A stretch of 64,000 nucleotides of DNA, taken from Mesorhizobium sp. Its GTDB lineage: Bacteria; Pseudomonadota; Alphaproteobacteria; Rhizobiales; Rhizobiaceae. The first letter of the stretch is position 1; each line of letters opens with the position of its first letter. The notes under the pieces were generated by a model. It was not told where the DNA came from. It did no database searches and saw only the letters and a list, made by a program, of their open reading frames with translations. The stretch lies in assembly GCF_004962245.1 (NCBI RefSeq), contig NZ_SUHQ01000003.1:62001-126000 (forward strand), given 5' to 3'. Below are positions 25,743-34,005 of this stretch, piece after piece. The position numbers and the translations under genes are program-made.

Positions 25743-26525
25743 ATGGCATATCGCAAGCAACTGACGCGACTGAAGGCTCCCTATCTCAAGCGCATCCTGA
25801 TCGAGCCAGCGCGGGTCGCGGATTGGGAAAAATATCCCTGGAATCTGCCGATCTTCCGCAGCCACGATTTCGGACTCGAATTCACCACGCCGATCACCAT
25901 CATCGTCGGTGAGAACGGTACCGGAAAGTCGACGTTGCTCGAGGCGATCGGTGCTCTGGCCGGATACGATGAGGCCGGCGGCGGCAAGGGCTACATGCCC
26001 ATCGACCACTCCCGCGCCATCGACAGGAGCGGCGCGGCATTGGCGGAAACGCTGCGCGGCCACTGGCTGCCGAAAGTCACCGCCGGCTGGTTCTTCCGCG
26101 CCGAATCTTTTTATTCCGTGGCCCGTTACCTTGACCAGGCGGCGCTGGAAGATCCCTTCAGGCCGCCGCCGCCCGATTTCCTGTCCTGGTCGCATGGCGA
26201 GGGCTTCATCCGCTTCTTCGAGGAACGCTGCCGCCGGCAAGGCATCTACATTCTGGACGAACCCGAAAGCGCTTTGTCGCCGACGCGCCAGATCGCGCTT
26301 CTCAAGATGCTGCGGCGGATGGATCTATCAGGCATGGCGCAAGTGATCATGGCGACGCATTCGCCGCTGCTGATGGCCTGTCCCGGCGCGCGGCTGTTTC
26401 GCATCAGCCGGTTCGGGCTCGACCCGACCGATTTCCATGACACCGATCATTTCCGCATGATGCGCAATTTCTGCAGCGATCCGGATGGTTTTCTCGCCGA
26501 AGCGCTGTATGAGGACGAGGCATGA
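25743..26525 (+). CDS. AAA-type ATPase, ABC/SMC-like single domain
   Basis: This 260-residue ATPase has Walker A GENGTGKST (residues 56-64), a signature-like region shortened to FLSWSHGEGFIRFFEER, Walker B GIYILDEPESALSP and a switch His in VIMATHSPLLM. This is the compact YhfK/Rad50-like AAA group (AAA_23/AAA_21) found alone or with toxin and defence genes. No nuclease partner is present here, and it looks like a housekeeping singleton. Its stop overlaps the start of the CoA-binding gene by ATGA. Confidence 0.8.
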   Translation: MAYRKQLTRLKAPYLKRILIEPARVADWEKYPWNLPIFRSHDFGLEFTTPITIIVGENGTGKSTLLEAIGALAGYDEAGGGKGYMPIDHSRAIDRSGAALAETLRGHWLPKVTAGWFFRAESFYSVARYLDQAALEDPFRPPPPDFLSWSHGEGFIRFFEERCRRQGIYILDEPESALSPTRQIALLKMLRRMDLSGMAQVIMATHSPLLMACPGARLFRISRFGLDPTDFHDTDHFRMMRNFCSDPDGFLAEALYEDEA

Positions 26526-27043
26526 ATCACGACGCCTACGACAATGCCTATATCACCGGCATCCTCAATTCGGTGAAGACCATCGCCATGGTCGGCGCAT
26601 CCGCCAACGATGTGCGGCCGAGTTACTTCGTGCTGAAGTACCTGCTGGGCAAGGGGTTTTCGGTGTTCCCGATCAACCCCGGCCAGGCCGGCAAGGAAAT
26701 CCTTGGCCGGATGACCTATGCCCGCCTCGCCGATGTTCCCGAGCCGATCGACATGATCGATGTTTTTCGCAATCCTGCGGCAGCTCCGGCCATTGTTGAC
26801 GAGGCTTTGCGGCTCGATCCGTTGCCGAAAGTCATCTGGATGCAGCTTGGCGTGCGCCATGACGAGGCCGCCGCGCGCGCCGAAGCCGCCGGCATCAAGG
26901 TGGTGATGAACCGCTGCCCCAAGATCGAGTATGGCAAGCTGTCGGGCGAAATCGGCTGGACCGGCGTCAATTCCGGCGTGCTGTCGTCGAAGAAGCCGCT
27001 GATGCGGCCGGGATTCCAGAGTTTCGGCGTTCGCCAGAAGTAG
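26522..27043 (+). CDS. CoA-binding domain protein (YccU-like)
   Basis: This 173-residue Rossmann-fold protein resembles the CoA-binding domain of succinyl-CoA synthetase alpha: VKTIAMVGASANDVRPSYFV, the GFSVFPINPGQAGKEILGRM segment, and VIWMQLGVRHDEAAARAEAA then VVMNRCPKIEYGKL. No ligase half is present. The family is widespread and its role is poorly known. It is translationally coupled to the preceding ATPase gene. An intrinsic terminator lies about 85 bp downstream, before the sulfhydrylase gene. Confidence 0.87.
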   Translation: MNHDAYDNAYITGILNSVKTIAMVGASANDVRPSYFVLKYLLGKGFSVFPINPGQAGKEILGRMTYARLADVPEPIDMIDVFRNPAAAPAIVDEALRLDPLPKVIWMQLGVRHDEAAARAEAAGIKVVMNRCPKIEYGKLSGEIGWTGVNSGVLSSKKPLMRPGFQSFGVRQK

Positions 27044-27128
27044 ACGGAAAGTTTTTCCGGTAACCGGCACATTTTCTCGTGCCTCGATCACAGATCGTGC
27101 ACTGAAGGGCATTTTCTTCTTTGCATTC

Positions 27129-27163
27129 GCGACCGGGCTTCGCCAAGAATGCCCGGCGCTTTT
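27129..27163 (+). terminator. Intrinsic terminator before metY
   Basis: GCG-A-CCGGGC pairs with GCCCGG-CGC (one bulged A) around a 12-nt loop, followed by TTTTC. It lies between the CoA-binding gene and metY, only about 27 bp before the metY ATG. It could alternatively be an attenuator in the metY leader. Confidence 0.5.
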
Positions 27164-27189
27164 CAGAAGGTTCAAAAGGGAGGTATTCG

Positions 27190-28470
27190 ATGACCCGCAC
27201 GCCCGGTTTCAACACGCTCGCCATCCATGCCGGCGCCAAGCCAGATCCGGCGACGGGCGCGCGTGCCACGCCGATCTACCAGACGACCTCCTTTGTCTTC
27301 GATGATACCGACCATGCCGCCTCGCTGTTCGGGCTGAAAGCCTTCGGCAACATCTACACCCGCATCATGAACCCGACGCAGGCGGTGCTGGAAGAGCGCA
27401 TCGCGGCACTCGAAGGCGGCACGGCAGCACTGGCCGTTGCGTCGGGCCATGCCGCGCAGGTGCTCGTCTTCCACAATCTGATGCAGCCCGGCGACAATTT
27501 CGTTGCCGCAACGAGGCTTTACGGCGGCTCGATCAACCAGTTCGGCCACGCTTTCAAGAATTTCGGCTGGCAGGTGCGCTGGGCCGATACCAATGACATC
27601 TCGACCTTCGAAAGCCAGATCGACGAAAAGACCAAGGCGATCTTCATCGAGAGCCTGGCCAATCCGGGCGGCGTCTTCGTCGACATCGAGAAGATCGGCG
27701 ACATCGCCCGCAAGCACGGTCTGCCGCTGATCGTCGACAACACGCTGGCCTCGCCCTATCTGGTGCGGCCGATCGAGCATGGCGCCGACATCGTCGTGCA
27801 TTCGCTGACCAAGTTCATCGGCGGCCACGGCAATTCGATCGGCGGCGCCATTGTCGACGGCGGCACCTTCGACTGGTCGAAATCCGGCAAGTATCCGATG
27901 CTGTCGGAGCCGCGCCCCGAATATGGCGGCCTCGTCCTGCACGAGACCTTCGGCAATTTCGCTTTCGCCATTGCCGCGCGCGTGCTCGGCCTGCGCGACA
28001 TGGGCCCGGCGATCTCGCCCTTCAATGCGTTCCTCATCCTGACCGGACTGGAAACCTTGCCGCTCAGGATGCAGCGCCACTGCGACAATGCGGTCACCGT
28101 CGCCGCCTGGCTGTCCAATCACCCCAAGGTCGCCTGGGTGTCCTATCCCGGCCTGCCCAGCGACAAGAACAACGCGCTGCAGAAGAAATACGCTCCGCTT
28201 GGCGCGGGTGCGGTGTTCACCTTCGGCCTGAAGGGCGGCTATGCGGCGGGTATCAAATTCGTCGAGGCGCTCGAACTGTTCTCCCACCTCGCCAATGTCG
28301 GCGACACCAAATCGCTGGTCATCCACCCGGCATCGACCACGCACCGGCAACTGTCCGACGAGCAGAAGGTCGCGGCCGGAGCAGGGCCGGATACGGTCAG
28401 GCTTTCGGTCGGCATCGAGGATGTCAACGACATCGTTGCCGATCTGGAACAGGCCCTCGCCAAGGTTTGA
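27190..28470 (+). CDS. metY: O-acetylhomoserine aminocarboxypropyltransferase (sulfhydrylase)
   Basis: This 426-residue PLP enzyme of the Cys/Met metabolism family makes homocysteine (or methionine) from O-acetylhomoserine and sulfide (or methanethiol). The N-terminal signature is TRTPGFNTLAIHAGAKPDPA, then GARATPIYQTTSFVF. The Schiff-base lysine lies in VVHSLTKFIGGHGNSIGG. The long insert around LSEPRPEYGGLVLHETFGNF is typical of the O-acetylhomoserine branch and not of cystathionine enzymes. GGGAGG precedes ATG 27190. A cupin gene follows 21 bp after the stop. Confidence 0.92.
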   Translation: MTRTPGFNTLAIHAGAKPDPATGARATPIYQTTSFVFDDTDHAASLFGLKAFGNIYTRIMNPTQAVLEERIAALEGGTAALAVASGHAAQVLVFHNLMQPGDNFVAATRLYGGSINQFGHAFKNFGWQVRWADTNDISTFESQIDEKTKAIFIESLANPGGVFVDIEKIGDIARKHGLPLIVDNTLASPYLVRPIEHGADIVVHSLTKFIGGHGNSIGGAIVDGGTFDWSKSGKYPMLSEPRPEYGGLVLHETFGNFAFAIAARVLGLRDMGPAISPFNAFLILTGLETLPLRMQRHCDNAVTVAAWLSNHPKVAWVSYPGLPSDKNNALQKKYAPLGAGAVFTFGLKGGYAAGIKFVEALELFSHLANVGDTKSLVIHPASTTHRQLSDEQKVAAGAGPDTVRLSVGIEDVNDIVADLEQALAKV

Positions 28471-28491
28471 TCCATGCTGGAAGGAGCTTCC

Positions 28492-28842
28492 ATGAGCGCG
28501 CCAAGATTTCTCTCCGTCGACGTCGGCAGCGTCGAACCGGAACTTGGCGCACCGGCGCCGGATCGTCTGATTTCAGGCGATCCGGTGTTCCGTACCTGGA
28601 ATATCGAGGAACGCGACGGCGGGCTCTATGCCGGCATCTGGGAGGCGACGCCGGGCAAATGGCGCATTGAGTATGACGAGTGGGAGTTCTGTCACATCCT
28701 GTCCGGCGTCTCGGTGATATCAGAAGACGGCGGCGAGGCGCGCACCGTCAGGGCGGGTGACAGTTTCGTGCTCAGGCCAGGCTTCAAGGGAATCTGGGAA
28801 GTGCTTGAAACGACTCGCAAGGAGTATGTGATCCGCCTCTAG
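28492..28842 (+). CDS. Cupin domain protein (Cupin_3/DUF861-like)
   Basis: This 116-residue single cupin has the first motif split over DGGLYAGIWEATPGKWRIEY and EWEFCHILSGVSVISEDGG and the second over RAGDSFVLRPGFKGIWEVLE. The metal-binding histidines of classic cupins are mostly replaced (one His in EFCHIL), as is usual in the DUF861 group linked to sugar and ureide metabolism. An ATG at 28474 is possible, but ATG 28492 has GGAAGGAG directly upstream. Probably co-transcribed with metY. Confidence 0.82.
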   Translation: MSAPRFLSVDVGSVEPELGAPAPDRLISGDPVFRTWNIEERDGGLYAGIWEATPGKWRIEYDEWEFCHILSGVSVISEDGGEARTVRAGDSFVLRPGFKGIWEVLETTRKEYVIRL

Positions 28843-28853
28843 AGCCTCGGGCT

Positions 28854-29573
28854 TCACAGAAGGCGGTCGATGTCGGTACCGGAAAATCCGTATCCGCTCA
28901 TCATGTCCCTGTGCCAGGGACTTCCAAGCAAACCATCGAGGCATGAATCGATGCGCTGCCGCAGGATCGCGTTGCCTTTGGCGAGCGCGAACGCGCCGGC
29001 TGCTGGCTGTCTTTCGGCTGCCGGAACGTCGATGACCTCAAGCGGTGCGTCGGGCCGCTCGGTCAGATAGCCTCGATGCGCCATGGCGACACTAGCATAG
29101 GCATGCACCACACCGGCAGCGACGGCATCGGCCGCGCCTCCTTGCGTGGCGAATATCCTTATCCGCTCGGGCGGAACGCCATTTTGCAGAGCCGTCTGAT
29201 GTTGGATCTGGCCCGATATGACGCCGATCAAGGCCTCCTTATCTGCGGCGATGGATCGATAGCCCTTGAATTCGCGCGGATTGCCTTCCGCGACCAGCAA
29301 CCCGTCCTGCAGCACCCAGATCGGTCGCGTGAAGTCGACGGATTTCTTGCGTTCGTCCGAAACGAACAGGCCGGTGGTCATGTCCCACTGACCCTTGGCC
29401 AACCCGGGAAGCAGTTTGGCGAACTCGGTTTTGATGGGCGAAAAGGCCCCCAGCCCCAACATTTCGCAAACCTTCCGCGCGAGCTCGACGTCGCAGCCTG
29501 AGACATCTCCGGAAGCGTCGGTGAAGCAGAAAGGAGGCTCCTGCAAGAAAGCGAATGTCATCTTTTCGGTCAT
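28854..29573 (-). CDS. Amino-acid-type solute-binding domain protein without signal peptide
   Basis: This 239-residue SBP_bac_3 fold shows MTFAFLQEPPFCFTDASGDV, SGCDVELARKVCEMLGLG, the WDMTTGLFVSDERKKSVDFT segment near residue 75 and the second-lobe end QRIDSCLDGLLGSPWHRDMM. It begins directly with the first strand of the domain and lacks a signal peptide, so it is either cytoplasmic or has lost its export signal. No permease or ATPase gene accompanies it. The neighbour is a P450 gene on the same strand, 28 bp away. Confidence 0.8.
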   Translation of the reverse strand: MTEKMTFAFLQEPPFCFTDASGDVSGCDVELARKVCEMLGLGAFSPIKTEFAKLLPGLAKGQWDMTTGLFVSDERKKSVDFTRPIWVLQDGLLVAEGNPREFKGYRSIAADKEALIGVISGQIQHQTALQNGVPPERIRIFATQGGAADAVAAGVVHAYASVAMAHRGYLTERPDAPLEVIDVPAAERQPAAGAFALAKGNAILRQRIDSCLDGLLGSPWHRDMMSGYGFSGTDIDRLL

Positions 29574-29600
29574 GCGAACTCGGCCTGATGTCCGCTGTTC

Positions 29601-30848
29601 TCAAACGTGCACGGCGAGCGTTTCCAGCCCGTGGAAATGATAGGTGTCGCGGAAGCGCGGCTGTTCGGCAAGACGCAGCTGCGGCAGCCGGTCGAACAGG
29701 GTTTTCAGCGACACCTGCAATTCGAGCCGGGCGAGCGGCGCGCCGATGCAGAAATGAATGCCGGCGCCGAACGAGACGTTCTTCTGGTCCGCGCGATCCG
29801 GCCTGAAGGCGAGGGGTTCGGCAAAAGCCGCCGGGTCGTGGTTGGCCATGCCGAGCAGCAGGCCGACCGTCTCGCCGGGGTGCACGAGAATGCCTGGAGA
29901 GACCTCGATCTCTTCATAGGCATATCGCGTGAACATGTGCAGCGGCGCGTCGAAGCGCAGGCACTCCTCGACGGTCGCCGCGGTCGTTTCCGGCGCGGTG
30001 AAGAAGCGGCGCGGGTCGCCCCCTTGCGCGAGGATCGAGCGCACGGCATTGCCGGTCTGGTGGACTGTCGCCTCGTGGCCGGCATTGAGCAGCAGAATGG
30101 CCGAGGACACCAGCTCGTCCTCTGAGAGCTTCTGGCCGCCCTCCTGCGCCGCGATCAGCAGCGACAAAAGATCATCGCCGGGTTTTTTGCGCCGATCGGC
30201 AACATAGCCGCGCAAGAAGTCCGAGAAATCCTGTGCTGCGCGATTGGCCGTCTCTTCGGTCTCGCGTGTGCGGCCATACATGTACATGGCGACCATCCGA
30301 TGCGACCAGTCGAGCAGTTGCGGCCCCATCTCGACCGGCACGCCGAGCATTTCGGCAATGATGGTGATCGGCAAAGGCGAGGCGAAAGCCGGCAGCAGGT
30401 CGACCTGGTCCGGTTCGAAACGGTCGATCAGTTCATTGGCGAGTGCCTCGACGCGCGGCCGCAGCCGCTCGACCTGGCGCGAGACGAAGGCGCGGTTGAC
30501 CAGCGTCCTGAGCCTGGTGTGCACGGGCGGTTCCAGCTCCAGCATCGAATTGGCCTCGATGCCGTCGAACGCCTGGAGATGCGTGCGGTCCTGGCCGATG
30601 CCTCGACTGTCGGGGATGCCGGCCGGGTTCTGGCGGCCGAAGCGGCGGTCGCGCAGCAGCCGGTTGACGTCGTCGAAGCCGCCAAAGCAGCAGAAGCCGA
30701 ACTCTTCCCAGAAGAAGGCGCTCGATGCGCCGTGCATGAAGGCATAGGTCTCGTAAGGATTCTGGAAGAAAGCCGGCTCGTGCGGGTTCAGTCGCAGGCG
30801 GCGCGTCGATGGATCGAAGGCAAGATAGGGCGGCATCAATTTGGTCAT
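29601..30848 (-). CDS. Cytochrome P450
   Basis: This 415-residue soluble bacterial P450 has the heme-thiolate loop FGAGIHFCIGAPLAR (Cys367), the I-helix LLLNAGHEATVHQTGNA, and the ExxR region VEECLRFDAPLHMFTRYAYE (Glu then Arg as ECLR). The I-helix has AGHEAT instead of AGxDT, as in many macrolide- and terpene-type P450s. The substrate is unknown and no ferredoxin or reductase gene is nearby. The ATG at 30848 is chosen. A TTG nine bases upstream is also open and neither has a good ribosome-binding site. The promoter region is occupied by a type A/B repeat. Confidence 0.9.
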   Translation of the reverse strand: MTKLMPPYLAFDPSTRRLRLNPHEPAFFQNPYETYAFMHGASSAFFWEEFGFCCFGGFDDVNRLLRDRRFGRQNPAGIPDSRGIGQDRTHLQAFDGIEANSMLELEPPVHTRLRTLVNRAFVSRQVERLRPRVEALANELIDRFEPDQVDLLPAFASPLPITIIAEMLGVPVEMGPQLLDWSHRMVAMYMYGRTRETEETANRAAQDFSDFLRGYVADRRKKPGDDLLSLLIAAQEGGQKLSEDELVSSAILLLNAGHEATVHQTGNAVRSILAQGGDPRRFFTAPETTAATVEECLRFDAPLHMFTRYAYEEIEVSPGILVHPGETVGLLLGMANHDPAAFAEPLAFRPDRADQKNVSFGAGIHFCIGAPLARLELQVSLKTLFDRLPQLRLAEQPRFRDTYHFHGLETLAVHV

Positions 30849-30862
30849 GCCAGACAATTAAC

Positions 30863-30963
30863 GCATGACCCCGAAAACCGGAATCGGTTTTCGGAAAGGA
30901 TCATGCGCAGATTCAAAGTGTTGGAGCGTCCTTTACGCGTCCATCGGACGCGCGGCGCTCCAA
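30863..30963. repeat. Composite type A + type B intergenic repeat
   Basis: The A part (30863-30906) begins GCATGACCCCGAAAACCGG and ends TCGGAAAGGATCATGC. The B part (about 30920-30963) is a second palindrome with TTGGAGCG at its left end, GCGTCC-ATC-GGACGC in the middle and CGCTCCAA at its right end. The same A-B pair recurs at 37975-38073 (opposite orientation) and 52235-52330. It fills the gap between the P450 and the FAD oxidoreductase, which are divergent. Confidence 0.8.
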
Positions 30964-31052
30964 GGCTTGCCAGCTTGGTGCCAGACCGTATGTTGGCGCG
31001 CGACAGCCCAATGAGTTGAGCCAGCCGAAGCGGCTGCGGAAGGACTGACTTG

Positions 31053-32156
31053 ATGAATGTGATTGTGGTTGGCGCAGGCATTGCGGGGCTTTCGACGGCA
31101 TGGTCGCTGGTCAAGGCCGGGCACCGGGTCTCTATCGTCGAGCAAGGGCCGATACCCAATCCGCTTGCGGCCTCGGGCGATCATCATCGCATCATCCGCC
31201 GCGCCTATGGCGCAGCGGCGGGCTATGGCCGCCTGATCACCGAAGCCTATGAAGCCTGGGACGAGATGTGGGCCGATCTCGGCGAAAACCATCTCGATCC
31301 ACGAGGTTTCATCTGCATTTCGCGCGAGGAGGGGGATGACGCCGAACAGATGCGCGACGGGCTGGTGGCCGGCGGTTTTCCCTTCGAGATGATCGAGCCG
31401 GGCGAGGCCGTTGCGCGCTGGCCGTTCCTCGAGACCGGAAGCTTTCGCTACGCTTGCTTCTCGCCGGAGGGCGGCGCGTTGTATTGCCGCAAGATCGCGG
31501 CGGGACTCGCCGAATGGCTGCGGGCGAACGGCGCCAATGTCTATGAAAATAGCAAGGTGACGGAAGTCGACGCCGAGGCCGGCCGCATCCTGCTTGAAGG
31601 CGGCGAAACGATGCAGGCCGACCGTATCGTCGTCACCGCGGGCGCCTGGGTGCTGAGACTGTTTCCGGAATTGGGCGGCGATCTGAAGACCTATCGCACC
31701 GCGCTTGCCTATGTCGAACCGCCGGCGGATCTGAAGGCGGCATGGCAGGCAGCGCCGGTCATCCTCGATGTCGGCGGCGCTGTTGACGGCTACGTGATCC
31801 CGCCGTCCGGCGGCGCCGGCATGAAGTTCGGCTCTGGGCTGCACCGGGTGCCGACCAGCGACGCCGACTGGAACCGCCAGCCGGTGGCGGGCGAGGGTGA
31901 GGCGATCCGCGACCTGTTTTCTCCGCCGATCGCCCGTGTCGAAGAATACAGGATAACCGAGGTCGTCACCTGCGCTTATACCTTCACCGCCGACGAAAAG
32001 TTCCTGGCGCATGAGAAGGGCAAATGCCTTGTTGTCTCGGCCTGCTCCGGCCATGGCTACAAGTTCGGCGCGGCGGTCGGCAGGCGCGTCGCGGCTTGTA
32101 TCGGCAAGGGCGACGTCGCCGGTTTGAAGGCTTGGCTGCGCGCCGAAACGGCCTGA
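31053..32156 (+). CDS. FAD-dependent oxidoreductase (DAO/sarcosine oxidase-like)
   Basis: This 367-residue flavoenzyme has the N-terminal dinucleotide fold VIVVGAGIAGLSTAWSLVKA followed by GHRVSIVEQG. The middle VTEVDAEAGRILLEGGE and DRIVVTAGAWVLRLFPELGG segments and the C-terminal KCLVVSACSGHGYKFGAAVG (the SGHGFK-type flavin motif) are typical of monomeric sarcosine and N-methyl amino acid oxidases. The substrate is probably an amino acid or N-methyl derivative. ATG 31053 has GGAAGGA upstream. A TTG immediately before it is in frame and not needed. Confidence 0.88.
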   Translation: MNVIVVGAGIAGLSTAWSLVKAGHRVSIVEQGPIPNPLAASGDHHRIIRRAYGAAAGYGRLITEAYEAWDEMWADLGENHLDPRGFICISREEGDDAEQMRDGLVAGGFPFEMIEPGEAVARWPFLETGSFRYACFSPEGGALYCRKIAAGLAEWLRANGANVYENSKVTEVDAEAGRILLEGGETMQADRIVVTAGAWVLRLFPELGGDLKTYRTALAYVEPPADLKAAWQAAPVILDVGGAVDGYVIPPSGGAGMKFGSGLHRVPTSDADWNRQPVAGEGEAIRDLFSPPIARVEEYRITEVVTCAYTFTADEKFLAHEKGKCLVVSACSGHGYKFGAAVGRRVAACIGKGDVAGLKAWLRAETA

Positions 32157-32157
32157 T

Positions 32158-32748
32158 CTAATACCGGCAATGCCTCGGCATATGCACGCGCCGCCAGCCG
32201 GACGAGCCTTCCCGGACCACCACCCGGCGCGCCACTGTCTGGTAGGAGGCGGGAACGTCGATGATCCGCCGATATCCCGGCTTTACCAAAACCTCTTCGG
32301 CCACGCTCTCATACTCGGCGGGGATGACGACGCGCCGTCGGCGCTCCGGCTGCACCACCACGGTCTCGGCCACGCGTTCATAGCGCGCCGTGTGCCTGAT
32401 CTTGCACAGCACCTTGCGGCCATGGATGACGCGCCATTCCCAGGAATAGCCGCCGTCATCGATCTTCACCTTGCGGTAGATGGTTCGGGTGACGGCAGGC
32501 ACGATCTCGTAGCTGACACGCTGGGGCGCGATCTGCACAACGCGCTCGCGCGTCCCGTAGATCGCGGGATCATACTCCACCTGCTGGCCGGCCGGGCTGA
32601 CGAGCACGTTTTCGTAGACGGTCTCATACACAGCCGGCCTGTTGACCTGCTGGTAGCATTCGACGGCGCGGCCGCCGGCCGCCGTTTCTGACGCCGTGCC
32701 GAGAACGGTCAGGCCGGCAATGGCCAAGGAAGCGGTTTTCCTGATCAT
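32158..32748 (-). CDS. Secreted protein with repeated Y-x-T/S-V-x-x-x-V-x-V modules, unknown function
   Basis: The precursor is 196 residues with a signal peptide (MIRKTASLAIAGLTVLGTASETAAGG). The mature part is built from degenerate modules of about 25 residues that repeat PAxYxxVxxxVxV: PAVYETVYENVLVSPAGQ, DPAIYGTRERVVQIAP, TARYERVAETVVVQPE, IPAEYESVAEEVLVKPGYRR and VPASYQTVARRVVVREG. Similar modules occur in envelope proteins of other Gram-negatives. A cell-surface or peptidoglycan-related role is a guess. It is very rich in Arg and Val. Two palindromes lie in its promoter region. Confidence 0.7.
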   Translation of the reverse strand: MIRKTASLAIAGLTVLGTASETAAGGRAVECYQQVNRPAVYETVYENVLVSPAGQQVEYDPAIYGTRERVVQIAPQRVSYEIVPAVTRTIYRKVKIDDGGYSWEWRVIHGRKVLCKIRHTARYERVAETVVVQPERRRRVVIPAEYESVAEEVLVKPGYRRIIDVPASYQTVARRVVVREGSSGWRRVHMPRHCRY

Positions 32749-33082
32749 GGCACTCCCCCTGTTTGAACTTCAAAACACAAGTTCAACGTTGAATTGTAAG
32801 GGAAGCCGGACCAGGGGAAAGCGATTTCAAGACATTTCGTTAAGCGACGCGGTTAAGAAACTGCTAACCGGCAGCGCGGCAGCACCGCTTCAAGAGCAGC
32901 CGGTGCCGCTTCGGGCGAATCCTGTGCAGAAGGCTTGATTCGACTTAACCAGATGGCTAGGAGGGGCGGCCTTGCGCTAGGGTGAGCCGACATCCTATTT
33001 ACAGGACAACGATCCAGAACCGATTCTGCCCGACTTGCTCATCTCCCGGCGCCGGAATCCCACCTTTGAAAAGGGATAGTCC
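32749..33082. promoter_or_regulatory. Divergent region with two palindromes upstream of the repeat protein
   Basis: The 334 bp separate the repeat protein gene from clpP and contain no gene. TTTGAA-C-TTCAAA (32762-32774) and TTCAACGTTGAA (32782-32793) are perfect palindromes within 50 bp of the minus-strand ATG, suited to repressor binding. On the clpP side a weak promoter can be drawn as TTGCGC (32972) and TATTTA (32996) with 18-bp spacing. Confidence 0.4.
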
Positions 33083-33712
33083 ATGAAGAACCCCGTCGAA
33101 ACCTACATGAACCTCGTTCCGATGGTGGTCGAACAGACCAATCGCGGCGAGCGGGCCTACGACATTTTCTCGCGGCTGCTGAAAGAGCGCATCATTTTCA
33201 TCACCGGTCCGGTCGAGGACGGCATGGCGACGCTGGTCTGCGCGCAGCTCCTGTTCCTCGAGGCGGAGAATCCGAAGAAGGAAATCAACCTCTACATCAA
33301 TTCGCCCGGAGGCGTCGTCACCTCGGGCATGGCGATCTACGACACCATGCAGTTCATCAAGCCAGCGGTGTCGACGCTGTGCATCGGCCAGGCGGCCTCG
33401 ATGGGCTCGCTGCTCCTCACCGCAGGCGAGAAGGGCATGCGTTTCGCCACGCCGAATGCCCGCATCATGGTCCACCAGCCCTCTGGTGGCTTCCAGGGCC
33501 AGGCTTCCGACATCGAGCGCCACGCCCAGGACATCATCAAGCTGAAGCGCCGTCTCAACGAGGTCTATGTCAAGCACACCGGCAAGAGCTACGACGAGAT
33601 CGAGAAGACGCTCGACCGCGACCACTTCATGACCGCTGACGAGGCGAGGGATTTCGGTCTCATCGACAAGGTCATTTCGTCGCGCGAGCCGGCTGAGGTT
33701 GCCGCCGCATAA
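33083..33712 (+). CDS. clpP: ATP-dependent Clp protease proteolytic subunit
   Basis: ClpP forms the 14-subunit serine protease chamber that works with ClpX or ClpA. The 209-residue protein has Ser106 in [12 protein letters not shown], His131 in [10 protein letters not shown] and the Asp of [18 protein letters not shown] (about 180). [20 protein letters not shown] forms the oxyanion loop. It precedes clpX by about 290 bp, so clpX has room for its own promoter, the usual layout in alphaproteobacteria. Rhizobia often have several clpP paralogues, and this is the one tied to clpX and lon. Confidence 0.97.
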   Translation: MKNPVETYMNLVPMVVEQTNRGERAYDIFSRLLKERIIFITGPVEDGMATLVCAQLLFLEAENPKKEINLYINSPGGVVTSGMAIYDTMQFIKPAVSTLCIGQAASMGSLLLTAGEKGMRFATPNARIMVHQPSGGFQGQASDIERHAQDIIKLKRRLNEVYVKHTGKSYDEIEKTLDRDHFMTADEARDFGLIDKVISSREPAEVAAA

Positions 33713-34005
33713 GCCCGGTGGCAGTTGGATGGTGGGAAAACACGCTTTTGGGGCCGCTTGCAGCATTTCGGCCACAATTGGCTGTTCCCTCGACGAGAGC
33801 AATTGCCTACGTTAAGCCTATGTTGATTTTCGACGGCTTAGCTTCGTGTGGGGTTGGTGCGAATCATTGCGACGTTTTCTGATATGTGTTTCGTACGGAA
33901 GACGTTGCGGGAGCTGGGACACTGGCGGCGGCGATTTCCCGCGATAGATTGAATATGCGCCCTTTCAACCAGACCATCGGCGGGCGGCTATGAAAGGACA
34001 TGAAA

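Noticed and set aside
25743..26525. Single AAA ATPase as part of a defence system
   Set aside because: The ATPase has no nuclease, toxin or other effector partner. It lies in an ordinary metabolic gene row with a coupled CoA-binding gene.
27044..27189. SAM-II riboswitch before metY
   Set aside because: The expected GUGRUUUG...pseudoknot pattern is not present; only a terminator-like hairpin is seen.
32971..33000. Heat-shock (sigma32) promoter before clpP
   Set aside because: CTTG and CTATTT can be found, but with 20 bp between them, outside the 17-18 bp spacing known for alphaproteobacteria.
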